Positions 33,841 through 44,135 of a stretch of DNA of 64,000 bases are shown here, one piece after another; the stretch's first letter is position 1; each line of letters starts with the position of its first letter. Under the pieces are notes generated by a model. It saw only the letters and a program-made list of their open reading frames with translations. It was not told where the DNA came from and ran no database searches. Source of the DNA: Colocasia esculenta (taxonomy: Eukaryota > Streptophyta > Magnoliopsida > Alismatales > Araceae); assembly GCA_014218235.1 (NCBI GenBank), contig CM024758.1:104321698-104385697 (forward strand). The letters run 5' to 3'. The translations under genes and the position numbers were made by a program.

Positions 33841-34291
33841 CTAATGAAAAGAGAGAACTTTGGACTCCTGGCACAAAACTCCATAACGGGAGTACTGCAG
33901 TAGCATGACAATGTTGATATTCATCTTTTTATGGGTTTTTGTGATAATGACGCTAGTAAGCAATATAATAGAATTGGGAGGTAAAAAAGGCGAATGCCCT
34001 GCGTTGGGGAGAGACTCAGAGGATTTGAGGAATGTACAGATTACACAAGAATTAAAAAGATAAGTGGAGACTGAAGCCCCGAAAGCAGTGGGAGAAAGGA
34101 CGGATGCCCTGATCGAATATGGAAAGGTGAGAAGGATGGGAAGAATTTGGAGGCTCGGTGTGACTAGAGGGAGTATAAGAAGAGAGGCACGGTGCCTAGT
34201 AAAAAACAAAGAATCTAGAGGGTCCGGAGGGTCCAGAGGAGAGGAAGGTAAAAAAGGGCCGCAAGGGGCCGAAGAGGAGGGTGTGCAAAGA

Positions 34292-34475
34292 GTGGCGCGT
34301 GGGGCACAAGATGGAGACGTGCCACGTGGGGCACAAGAGGGAGACGTGCCGCGAGGGGCACTACAAGGAGATGTGCCACGAGGGGCACGGTGAGGAGGGT
34401 GAAAATGATGGGGTGTGCCACGTGGGGCACGGGGATGAGAGTGGTGGGAACATAACGATGTGCCACGAGGGGCAC
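34292..34475. repeat. GTGCC-ACGT-GGGGCAC near-palindrome array in element D
   Basis: Six copies of GTGCC(A/G)CG(T/A)GGGGCAC, one slightly degraded, start at 34292, 34319, 34346, 34373, 34415 and 34460. The first four are exactly 27 bp apart. Two contain the G-box CACGTG. A related GTGCCACGTGTGGTAC is in the D leader near 51880, tying this stretch to D. Confidence 0.85.
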
Positions 34476-34697
34476 GAGGCGGAGAATATGGAGTATAAAA
34501 AAGGGCGCGATGCCCAATACAGGATGATGGATCATAAAAAAGATGGAAATAAAATGCCTCCCATGGGGAGGGAATGTGGAGAATCCACGGAAGGTGCTAA
34601 GTAGCACAAAAGAGGATGTGAATGGGTGAGATGAGGGAGGCGGAGGTCCCCTGGTCTTTGGCCTTGCCTGACGTTCAGACTTCTGCTTGGGAATCGG

Positions 34698-35549
34698 CTA
34701 TTTGATCCTCATGAACATCCTCACATAGTGTGCCCAGCGGGCGGAGTTTCTAGCTCTTCTCACATAGCTTGAATGGCTCTCAATGATTGGATGGTTGTTG
34801 ACTTCCGTCGGAGTTTCAAGAAACAGTGACAACTCCCTTGGAATGTAGTTAAAGGGAATAGTGGGGAGTTCCATTGGTAATGTTGGAAGTACCAATGAAA
34901 GGACCGTGCCCAAAGATTGTATAACATGTGATAGGGAAAGGGGCACGTGCCCTTGGGTAATTGAATATGCCAATGATTTGGCTTTAGAATGTATAAGTGC
35001 AATTTGAATAGATGACCCCTTCACTTGAGTGGGAAGGTTCACCACAAATGTGTGAGGGGTCATGAGAGCATGGAGGGAGAGATTCCCTATGAGTATATGG
35101 AGTTTAACACAGTTGGCAACTTGATTAAATGGCATTATTTTAGAGGAATCTTGATGGCCAAGAATGGAGGGGAGGACTTCTTCTCAGCGAATGTGTCCGG
35201 TATATTGACAATGACTAGCATGCGTGGAATATAATCTTGTAACTTGAAAAGCATGCCCGGTTTCCGGGGCTTCCTTCTCTTGCTGACTTGGCTCGTTGCT
35301 CTTTAAATATGTGCACCCGCTCCGTTGGATGGGGGTGGATGTGGATGGAGTGGAGTGCTGTATGGCCGGTGGAGGTGTAACGAGTAATGGAGGGAGTTCT
35401 TGCTCAGGTTCAATTGCCAATGGTGTTGGCGTAAAGAGAGGTGTAATGATTAGTTTAATGGTGGGAGTAATGGTTGATGGAGGCTTAATAAGGGAGGGTT
35501 TAGTGATAATGGGTGGTAGAGGAGGAGTAGGCAAATGGCGTACGAACAT
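34698..35549 (-). pseudogene. Element D ORF after gag, unrecognised
   Basis: A minus-strand frame of about 280 codons, continuous except for one TGA near 35186. The N-terminal third (35300-35549) is rich in Pro, Thr and Ile. The rest (34698-35135) is an ordinary globular composition with SLHALMTPHTFVVNLP and repeated Leu/Pro segments. I find no Asp-Ser/Thr-Gly protease site and no RT motif, although a protease would be expected here. It could be a diverged gag-protease linker or an element-specific protein. No function is assigned. Confidence 0.5.
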
Positions 35550-35552
35550 GAC

Positions 35553-36273
35553 CTCGGAAGATTCATCGTCGTAACACCAAGTGGTTCATGGATGGTTGGT
35601 CATTGGCAGCTTCAGCCCGAGCAATAGACTATGATGGAGGTGGAGGTTGTTGTGGAGGTAATGGTCGTGGTAGAGGTATGGCAGCGGGTGCTGGAGCAAG
35701 TGCAGTGTTGGGCACATGAGCTTCTTCATTCATTGGGGCATTTTATGGCTCAGTTGGAGGTTGTTGAGTCCGTGGAGGATGAATTAGTGGTCACCTGGGT
35801 GGAGGCATGCTGATGTATGGAGGTGTGGATGGAGGCATATGTGGAGTGAATGTTTAGTGAGCTGGATGGTGGATGGCGTCCACTAATCCGTTATCCCTTG
35901 GACCTTTCTGGAATAAATCCATGATTGAGGAGTCCATTAAATGTGTTTGAATGTAACATCCCCTCTCAGAGAGCTCTTCCATTGTACCGATATTGTTCAT
36001 GGCCAAGATGTAGTTGAATCTTGGAGTAGAGTTTGAAATGATAATTTTGACTTGCTCTTACTCTGAGAGTACATGTTACAATCTTGTGACCATGGACCTC
36101 CAATGGTCAGCAAATTGAATAAAGTCGTCAGGGCCTCATCTTCTCGAATGCTAGATCTGTGATAGAAAGAGATGGGCTGACGCGGTCTTTGTATCTTTGA
36201 AGGAACTTTCGTGAAGGATACAGAAAGTCCTCTGCCTCTCCTGGCTCTAAGGAGTAGAAACATTCAAGTGCAG
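35553..36273 (-). pseudogene. Element D gag, C-terminal part (Ty3, Tat/Athila-like)
   Basis: The minus strand continues the capsid pattern: ECFYSLEPG, then FLQRYKDRVS near 36200, an ADHWRSM-like stretch in a shifted frame, and MNNIGTMEELSERG near 35990. These match the retrotransposon gag domain of Tat/Athila-like elements. Broken by indels and by stops. The upstream part is separated by element B and by the CACTA element. Confidence 0.75.
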
Positions 36274-38935
36274 TGTAACACCCCAGAAATTTTTATTTGT
36301 TGAAAAACATGAATAATAAAGTTATTAAACTTAAGCATTAGTCTTAAATGAAATAATTGATATTTGTATATGATTAGTATTAACTAACATTACTCCAGTG
36401 TCGTACTCGGACGTGCGCGCTCCCACAGGGCGACACTGAAAAAACTGTAACGAAAATGAAATCCGAGAACACCATAATTTCCAGAAAATGTGGAGATCTC
36501 AGAAATATAAATATTGAATTTTTTGACGTACGGATTTCAAGATTAGTTCGACGCGACCATTTTCGGGTGATTTTTCACCTCGTATGAAATAAAATCTAAA
36601 AATTGAATAAAAATCACTATAATTGTAAAACCATCATATTAGGCTATGGTTGAAATTTTAACACAAACACACACTATTTGGATAGGTTTACATGGGGATC
36701 ATTGGGCCAGTTGATTAAGGGCCAATTACGGTAATATTTTCCTGGAATTTTCAGTGGCATATGTGTAAGGCTCTTAAAGAGCCACTACACCAAGGGTTGG
36801 GCCATCATTAAGGTTACCTGCGTGTAACCAAGATGAAAGTTGCATGAGCTACGTGTTAAGGTAAGAATCAAAAGATTTTACCATGACACATGGGCAACCG
36901 ACGTGCCTTTGTGCGTGGAGAAGCTTTGGGTATAAGTACCTTCCCCCAAGCTTCGAAACCATCTTTCCACACCCTTGTTCTTTGCCCTGTTTTGTCTTTC
37001 TTGCTCCTTGCTACTAGAGGTGCTGTTGGTGGAGCTACTGGAATTGCTGCTGGGAGCTGTTGCCGTTGCACCTGCAACCACTTCCATTTCTGCTCCTGTT
37101 GCTACTGTAACTGCTACACTTGAGGTGAACATAGCTGGCACACCATCCACGTTAAGGGGGGAAATACTTCTCTTGCTGGGTGTAGGATCTTCATCAAGGA
37201 TACCTGCAAGTTCATCTGTTTAGTAGGTAGGTAGGATTCAATCCCTCTGGTCAATTCGGCTCTCCATATGTAACAAGGAATTCATGAGGAACAGATAAGT
37301 TGTTATACTTGTGATTCTCTGTTTTGCTTCCAGTCATGGTAGAATTACTCTTGTTGGGAAAGGAACAACTTGGTCTATTTTAGAAATCAATTCCTATCCT
37401 CTTCCTCTACCTTTGATCTTTGTTCATGATCTGGAGTCATGTAGAAGTTTTAATAGCTATAGAACTATGTGAGAACTTTTACTTAATTGTTAGGTACTCC
37501 AAGCCTTGATTTAGATCCATGAAACACTTGGAGTTTTAGTGTTTATCTTGTAGGATTCTTCCCAATAAACCATTGTTAACAAGATCAGGCTTCCAGTACT
37601 ACATTATGTCTAGTTTCTAGCTAGACAAGCTTGAATTGTAAACCTCTCGTTTCACCTCGCGCTTGTTCAGTTTATAAACCACTGTGAGAACTCCAATTAG
37701 ACTCTTCCATTTGATATAAAACATGTCTTGGTTTATAAGTTCTATAATTAGGGTGCTTAGAACAGATTTACAAATCATTTCTGGAAGTTCTGCTGCTACC
37801 TGTCGACAGCCAGCCCAAAGCTGTCGACAGGTGCATGTCTTCCAGAACTCCAAATGTCTGGACTGTAGCTATCTGTCGACAGCCAGCCCTTGCTGTCGAC
37901 AGATACCCACAGAACCAGAAATCCTGAGCTCTATCTGCTGCTACCTGTCGATAGCCCCTTCCTGGCTGTCGACAGCTACAGTCCTGATTCGAATTTCTGC
38001 ACTCTTTCAATGTCCGAATCCATGCTAAAACTTCATCCGAAAAGACAAGAAAGTTACCATCTCATTTACCTTGATATTTACTGTCATGCTACTGCAAAAT
38101 TCACCCACTTTGTGTACCTTAACTTCCCTTGAATTAGTCTTAAAGTTGTCAATTTCGAATAGCACTCCGATTGAGTCTATTCTTCGGTACTCGGTAACTG
38201 AGTTTATAAAATCTGATCACCTGAGAGTTCATATGCTTGAACATCTTATGAGATGTGAATAATTGATGATGACATTTATTGGGTCTTTGTACCCCCAGTG
38301 ATTTATATGCCTGTACAAATAGCGCTGGTCCAGTCCTGGAGGAGCACCCGAATTCATTTTCAGACCACGTGGAATGATAAAGGGCATCTGGATGTCTAGC
38401 ATTGCATCAAATACTTTCTGAATACGGTCATCATAAATCCTGTACTATGTAACTGATATATGAATCAGTTCTTGAGCTATATATCTACATATGACCCGAG
38501 TTTTACTGTTATTGTATCAAGTTTACTGTTCTGAAATCTGGTACTATCTCTTTGATGTCTGTCCTATCCTTATCTTGATTATCATGTGTACACTCCGGAA
38601 CTATGAATTTGAATTATGGATTGAATTCTACTGAGCTAGTTACCTCACTATTCCCTACTCTTTTCAAGTAATTCAGATGGGGGTGAAGCTTAAGGGAATG
38701 TGTGTAGAGTGAATGTTCGTGTCAAGCCAAGCAAACTTTCTACTGTTTTCTTTTAGTAGTATAAAATAAGATGTATTAGAAAGAGTTTGTTTTTGATCTA
38801 CTACTCTCTTAGTGGTTATGAGGAGCACTTGTGTAATAAACTTCCACTTATGATGTTATGAATGGATAAATTATATCACCTTTTGTACCTATTTTCTGTC
38901 ACTTTCGATAAATAGCCTTTTATTAGGACTTGACA
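36274..38935 (+). repeat. Element B 5' LTR
   Basis: Starts TGTAACACCCCAG and ends ACTTGACA. A TATA-like TATAAGTA is at 36931. The GTCGAC pairs at 37802-37973 lie about 870 bp downstream of it. Small ORFs around 36890-37220 are not preserved between the two LTRs. Confidence 0.95.
37802..37973. repeat. Paired GTCGAC array in LTR B
   Basis: CTGTCGACAG sites start at 37802/37823, 37875/37895 and 37947 (GTCGAT)/37968: spacing 21, 20 and 21 bp, period 73 and 72 bp. CCAGAAC follows the second site by 19 bp in the first unit. The 3' LTR has the same array at 45646/45667, 45719/45740 and 45791/45812, all 21 bp apart. Confidence 0.95.
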
Positions 38936-38942
38936 GATAATT

Positions 38943-38954
38943 TAGTATCAGAGC
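38943..38954 (+). other. Element B primer binding site (mutated)
   Basis: TAGTATCAGAGC lies 7 bases after the LTR. It is the initiator-Met-tRNA site with TGG changed to TAG, another G-to-A change. Confidence 0.8.
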
Positions 38955-39063
38955 ATTAGTTCGATAAAACCTAAGGAAACCAGTGAGTTGGGTTAGAAAT
39001 TTTGGATTAGTTAGCATGACTTTGCAATTATATAAATGCTTAACTTGATATTTGTTTCAGTAT

Positions 39064-39409
39064 GGATATGAATGCCCAAGATAGGATGGTGGCAGCGCTA
39101 GAAATGTTACGTTAAGACATTGAGCTGTATGCTCAAGCCCAGCAGGAAGCTCATATGCAAAATTAAGAAGAAGTGCTTAATTTGACTGCGGGTGCTTTCT
39201 TTGCCGGTAATCCTGGTGCTTCACTGGATGTCATGACTCAAGTTATGTGTAGGTTGGACAATCTTAGGCTGGGGCAAGATATGCTGCTTCACCAGTTTGA
39301 AGGGTATTGGGAAGCTTTAACCGATGCGGCAAGAGAATTATACCATGGAGCCGGAGAAGCACAACAGCCACCACCTACAGAATCTGTTATAGATCTGACA
39401 CAGAACTAG
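39064..39409 (+). pseudogene. Small ORF upstream of gag in element B
   Basis: An ATG at 39064 opens a frame of about 115 codons with two in-frame stops near 39115 and 39165; the clear part is 39173-39409. It is acidic, with an amphipathic middle and a Pro-rich tail ending in SVIDLTQN. It is separated from gag by a 400-base non-coding stretch. I do not recognise it. It may be the original gag N-terminus cut off by a frame change, or an upstream ORF in the leader. Confidence 0.45.
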
Positions 39410-39817
39410 AAAGGACTTAGGCAACTTGTAAACTCCTTTGTGTAATGTTGGTTGTGTATACCTAACTCCTTGTTGTGTAAGGTTATGGGGTTGGAATTTT
39501 GTAGTATAACTGGAAGGATGTTGTATCGGGGAAACATGGGAAGATGTGATTTGATTGTTATAGATGGTGTGTTGGAATTTGAATGTATGTGGATGTAAGC
39601 TGGGATGATTGGAAAATGGAAGAAAGCTGGGAAAATGAGAGGTGATATTGTGTGTTATGATGAAGGTGTGTTCGTGGAAGTTGAGTGTGTGTGAAGAATA
39701 ATGTGTGTATATGTGTGTATTATTGGATGTTTCAGCTACTTTCTCCATTTAGTAATGGATAGAGGTGATGCTAATTGGAGGAAGATGGAGAGTTCTATGC
39801 ATGATCTAACCTAAGTA

Positions 39818-40600
39818 ATGAAGGCGGTAGCCAAAAATGGTAGCCACAATGGGACAAACTTATTCAAGGATTTCCGAAGTCTGGATCCCCCGAGATTTTC
39901 AGGAGGTACGGATCCGGATGAGGCCGAAAATTGGCCAAAAGACATTGAAAGGATATTCAGAATGATTAAGTGTACAGAAGAAGAAAAGGTTCGTCTGACT
40001 ACATTCCAGTTAGATCGTGATGCCCATGCTTGGTGGGAAACTATGGAAGCTATCCTGGAGGATTCAAACCAAGTTAGTTGGGAAGAGTTTGTGGAATTGG
40101 TCAATGATCAATATTTCTCTGAGGTAGTTCAAGAGAAGATAGCAAATGAATTTGCTAGTCTAAAGCAGCTAAGGATGTCAGTATCGGAGTATGAGGCCCA
40201 ATTTGCCCGGTTGTCAAAGTATGCTCCGCATCTTATAACCATAGAGAATTAAAGGCTAAAAGGTTTATGAATAGACTCCGTCCTAATTTTATTACGCAGC
40301 TAACTCCTCACCTAATCACTACTTGTTCAGAAATGTAAAGAGAGCCTTGACATTGGAAGCTGTGAATGAAACTATAGATAAGATTAGAGGGAAATCTGGA
40401 GAAGGGTCTTCAGATCGAAAAAGGAAGTATGAGTCGGGGAATGCCCGAAGGTTCAGCAAACTACTAAGAAGGCAGGCAAGGCTCCGGTAGGGAGTAAGGA
40501 TGTTTGTAAGCAATGCCATCGTATCACAGCATAAGGTTGAGAATTGTTGGCGTAAATTGGGTGCATGTTTCCGTTGTGGAAGCACTCAACACCAATCCCG
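39818..40600 (+). pseudogene. Element B gag
   Basis: Clean frame 39818-40252 with LDPPRFSGGTDPDEAENW, IERIFRMIKC, DRDAHAWWE and YEAQFARLSKYAPH, the full capsid pattern of plant Ty3 gag. A one-base change near 40250 moves the KAKRFMNRLRP motif to another frame. Two knuckle-like motifs follow at about 40500-40600 (CKQCH... and CFRCGSTQH). The first Met may not be the native start. Confidence 0.9.
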
Positions 40601-40659
40601 GACTGCCCAATGGCAAGACAGCACCAACAAATAAGAACCCCCAAGTAAAGCAAGGAAGA

Positions 40660-41025
40660 CTGCAAGCCATTCAGGAAATGGAACCTAAATCCCCGCAGGA
40701 GGGTGGATTGATTGAAGGTACACTGTTAGTGAACACAAAACCTGCATTTGAGTTGTTTGATTGTGGAGCTATGCACTCTTTCATTAGCTATGAGTTTTCT
40801 AAATTCTTGGAAGTAAAGTCAGTTCCATTACCCACACAACTGGAAGTTGCAACTCCTTTAAGTGAGGGTAAAAAGCTTAAAGAATATTACCCTGCTAGTC
40901 AGATCATGGTCAAAGGACATGATTTACCCGGTGATTTGATATGTTTAGAAATGTGGGATTATGATGTAATCCTTGGGGTTGATTGGTTATCTAAATACCA
41001 TGCAAACTTAGATTGCCAATTGTGA
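40660..41025 (+). pseudogene. Element B protease
   Basis: Part of the open frame 40513-41025. It contains EGTLLV, the active-site loop FDCGAMHSFIS and, 70-80 residues later, YDVILGVDWL. The family has Asp-Thr-Gly or Asp-Ser-Gly; here it is Asp-Cys-Gly, which should inactivate the enzyme unless the base call is wrong. A TGA ends the frame at 41025 just before the RT lead-in. Confidence 0.88.
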
Positions 41026-41028
41026 CAA

Positions 41029-42372
41029 GTGACTTTCTTCGAAGAGGAAATCTATTCCATGACCTTTGATAAACCCCAAACCAAAAGTATACCAATAATT
41101 TCAGTAGTGAAATCTTGTAAATTAGTACAAAAAGGTTGTCAAGGATATTTGGCGTCTGTGACCCTATTAAATCAAAACATTGCGGGATTGAAAAATATTC
41201 CAGTAGTAAGGAAATTTCTTGATGTTTTCCCTAAAGAGCTACTTGGCATACCACCTGATAGAGAGGTGAACTTTTCAATTGAGTTGGTGCCAAGAGCTAC
41301 ACCAATTTCTAGAACACCTTACAGAATGTCAATAGAAGAACTGAAAGAACTCAAAAGGCAATTGTTGGAATTGATAGAGAAGGGATTCATCAGACCTAGT
41401 ACCTCACCTTGGGGTGCTCTGGTTCTATTTGTTAAGAAGAAAGATGGGTCTATGCGGTCGTGTATAGATTATCGACAGTTAAATCATTGACTATAAAGAA
41501 TAAGTACCCACTTCCGAGAAATGATGATTTATTTGATCAGTTGTCTGGAGCTCAGTGTTTCTCCAAGATTGATTTAAGGTCTGGATATCATCAACTAAAA
41601 TTCAAGAATCAGATATTCATAAAACGGCTTTTCGAACAAGATATGGACATATGAATTTGTGGTGATGCCGTTTGGATTAACAAACGCACCAGCTGCATTT
41701 ATGTGTCTAATGAATGATGTGTTTAGGTCTTATTTAGATCAGTTTGTGGTTGTATTCATTGATGATATACTGATCTACTCTAAAAGTATGGAGGAGCATG
41801 AAGCTCATCTTCAGATCACTTTGCAATTGTTACGAGACAACAAGTTATATGCAAAGTTTAGCAAGTGTGAATTTTAGTTGAAGGAAGTGATGTTCTTAGG
41901 ACACATTATTTCTAAAGAAGGTCTATCAGTAGATTCTTCAAAAATTGAAACTATACAGAAATGGGAACAACCTAAGAATCTTACTGAAGTAAGAAGTTTT
42001 CTGGGCATGGCTAGTTACTATCGACGATTTGTCAAGGATTTTTCTAGAATTGCCTCACCTCTTACACAGTTGACTAGAAAAGGAACTGCGTTTATATGGA
42101 ATGAGAATTGTGAAGAAGCATTCCAATTGTTAAAAGAATGTTTATCATTTGCACCAATTCTAGCCTTACTAGTAGAAGGAAAAATATTTGAGGTTTATAC
42201 TGATGCTTCCAACATTGGACTGGGTTGTGTATTGATGCAAGATAGAAGAGTAATTGCCTATGCATCAAGACAGTTGAAGACTCACGAGAAGAACTACCCA
42301 GTACATGACTTAGAATTGGCCGCTGTGGTCTTTGCTCTTAAGCTTTGGAGACACTATCTATATGATAACTAA
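41029..42372 (+). pseudogene. Element B reverse transcriptase and RNase H
   Basis: Consecutive plus frames: DVFPKELLGIPPDREVNF (lead-in), SPWGALVLFVKKKDGS, YRQLN, FSKIDLRSGYHQL (first catalytic Asp), VMPFGLTNAPAAF and VVVFIDDILIYSK (FIDD catalytic pair, about 41755-41785). The thumb LGHIISKEGL and SFLGMASYYRRF follow. RNase H begins near 42180 with VYTDASNIGLGCVL and ends near 42372. Breaks: a stop at 41025, a frame change near 41490, a gap near 41655, TAG in place of the usual Trp at 41876-41878, and a stop at 42372. Typical length for the family. Confidence 0.95.
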
Positions 42373-42567
42373 CTCATAGTGTACTCCGATCATAAGAGTC
42401 TCAAGTATTTATTTTCACAGAAAGAATGAACATGAGACAAAGAAGATGGATGGAAATATCAAAGACTATGATTTTAAGATTGAATACCACCCGAAAAAAG
42501 GAAACACTGTGGCTGACGCACTCAACAGAAATCCTATAGCCAAGATATTTCGGTTGCAAGTAAGGGA

Positions 42568-43660
42568 ATGGAAATTGTTGGAGGAATTTTCCACTTGAGC
42601 TTGAAGGTTGAAACCCAAGAAGAAAAAGTTGTAATTAACAACTTGATAGTGCAGTCAGATTTGTTGAAGCAAATTAGTGAGCAACAAGACAATGACCCTA
42701 TATTGGCAGAAATCAGAGAAAAATTGGCTTCTAAACCTGACTTTAATGAAGATTCTCATGGAAATCTTCGATTCATGACAGATTGTGTGTACCGGATAAT
42801 CCGAAATCAAGAAATAGATTTTGGAGGAAGCTCATCGATCTCATTACACTATCCATCCAGAAGCTGTCAAAATGTATCAGGATTGCAAGAAGCATTTCTG
42901 GTGGTGCAACATGAAAAAGGATATTGTGAAATTTATTACAAAATATTTGACATGTCAGAAAGTTAAGGCAGAACACCAAAAACCTGCAGGGAAATTGAAA
43001 CCACTTGAGATACCAGAATAGAAATGGGACAATATTGGTATGGATTTATTGGGATTACCTAAGACACGAAGTGGATTCGATACAATATGGGTAATTATTG
43101 ATCAACTTACCAAATTGGCTCATTTCTTAGCCATAAAGACACGATGGTCTGTTAATATTTTGGCAGCACTATACATGAAGGAAATTGTGCGGTTGCATGG
43201 AATTCCAAAGAACATAGTTTCTGACCGAGATGCAAGATTTACTTCGCATTTTTGAAGAGAGTTGCAAGATGCTTTGGGAACTAAATTAAAATTTAGTACT
43301 ACATTTCACCCTCAAACAGATGGACAGACCGAACGGAGTGAATCAAATTGTTGAGGATATGTGCCGTGCTTGTGTATTAGAGTTCGGAAATGACTGGAAC
43401 ACTCACCTAGCAATTATGGAATTTGCATATAACAATAGCTACTAGTTACCATTCGAATGGCATCTTTTGAAGCTTTGTATGGTCGGCAATGCAGATCACC
43501 ATTATGTTGGGTAGAACTAAAGGAAACGCATATTCTTGGACCAGAAATGATCCAAGGGACGACAGAAGTTATCAAGTTGGTACAAGATCGGATGAAAGCT
43601 TCTCAAGATTGACAGAAAAGCTATGCCGATCGACGTAGAAGAGAGTTAGAATTTCAGCAA
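42568..43660 (+). pseudogene. Element B integrase
   Basis: The zinc-binding region at 42821-43021 has HYTIHPEAVKMYQ, FWWCNMKKDI and KYLTCQKVK; one Cys of the HHCC set is Tyr, consistent with a G-to-A change. The core has MDLLGLP (first Asp), VSDRDARFTSHF (second Asp) and HPQTDGQTER (the region of the Glu). Stops where the family has Trp: IPE-stop-KWDN at 43018-43020 and HF-stop-REL at 43253-43255. Broken further near 43335-43640. Confidence 0.92.
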
Positions 43661-44083
43661 GGGGAACATGTGTTTCTTAAAGTATCACCCCGGAGAGGAA
43701 TCAAAAGATTTGGTATCAAGGGAAAATTGAGTCCAAGATACATTGGACCTTTTGAAATATTGAAGAGAGTTGGTGAAATGACATACCAACTGGCACTTCC
43801 ACCGCAATTATCCAATGTACATGATATCTTTCATGTGTCAATGTTAAGAAAATATGTATATGATCCGGAAACAATATTGGATACCAAGATCTGGATGTAC
43901 AAGGAAATTTGGCATATGAAGAAGACCAGTACAGATCCTCGATCGAATAATCAAGCAACTTCGGAACAAGGAAGTTCCTTTACTAAAAATTCAGTGGAAT
44001 AAGAGGGGACAAGAAGAAGCAACATGGGAATTGGAAGATGCCATAAAAAACAAGTATCTAGAGTTGTTTACAGGTCAGTAATC
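43661..44083 (+). pseudogene. Element B integrase C-terminus with chromodomain
   Basis: Frame 43670-44002 has GKLSPRYIGPFEILKRVGE and LSNVHDIFHVSMLRKY, the GPY/F module. After a one-base shift near 43970, the end reads KIQWNKRGQEEATWELED, a chromodomain of the type carried by Tekay/Del-like chromoviruses, which is thought to direct insertion to heterochromatin. The stop is near 44083. The lineage is assigned from motif style and the LTR length of 2.6 kb. Confidence 0.88.
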
Positions 44084-44119
44084 ACATCCTTGTGTAATAA
44101 ATTTGGAGGACCAAATTCT

Positions 44120-44135
44120 TTTAGTAGGGGAGAGT
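44120..44135 (+). other. Element B polypurine tract
   Basis: A purine-rich AGTAGGGGAGAG lies just before the 3' LTR start TGTAACACCCC at 44136. Confidence 0.75.
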
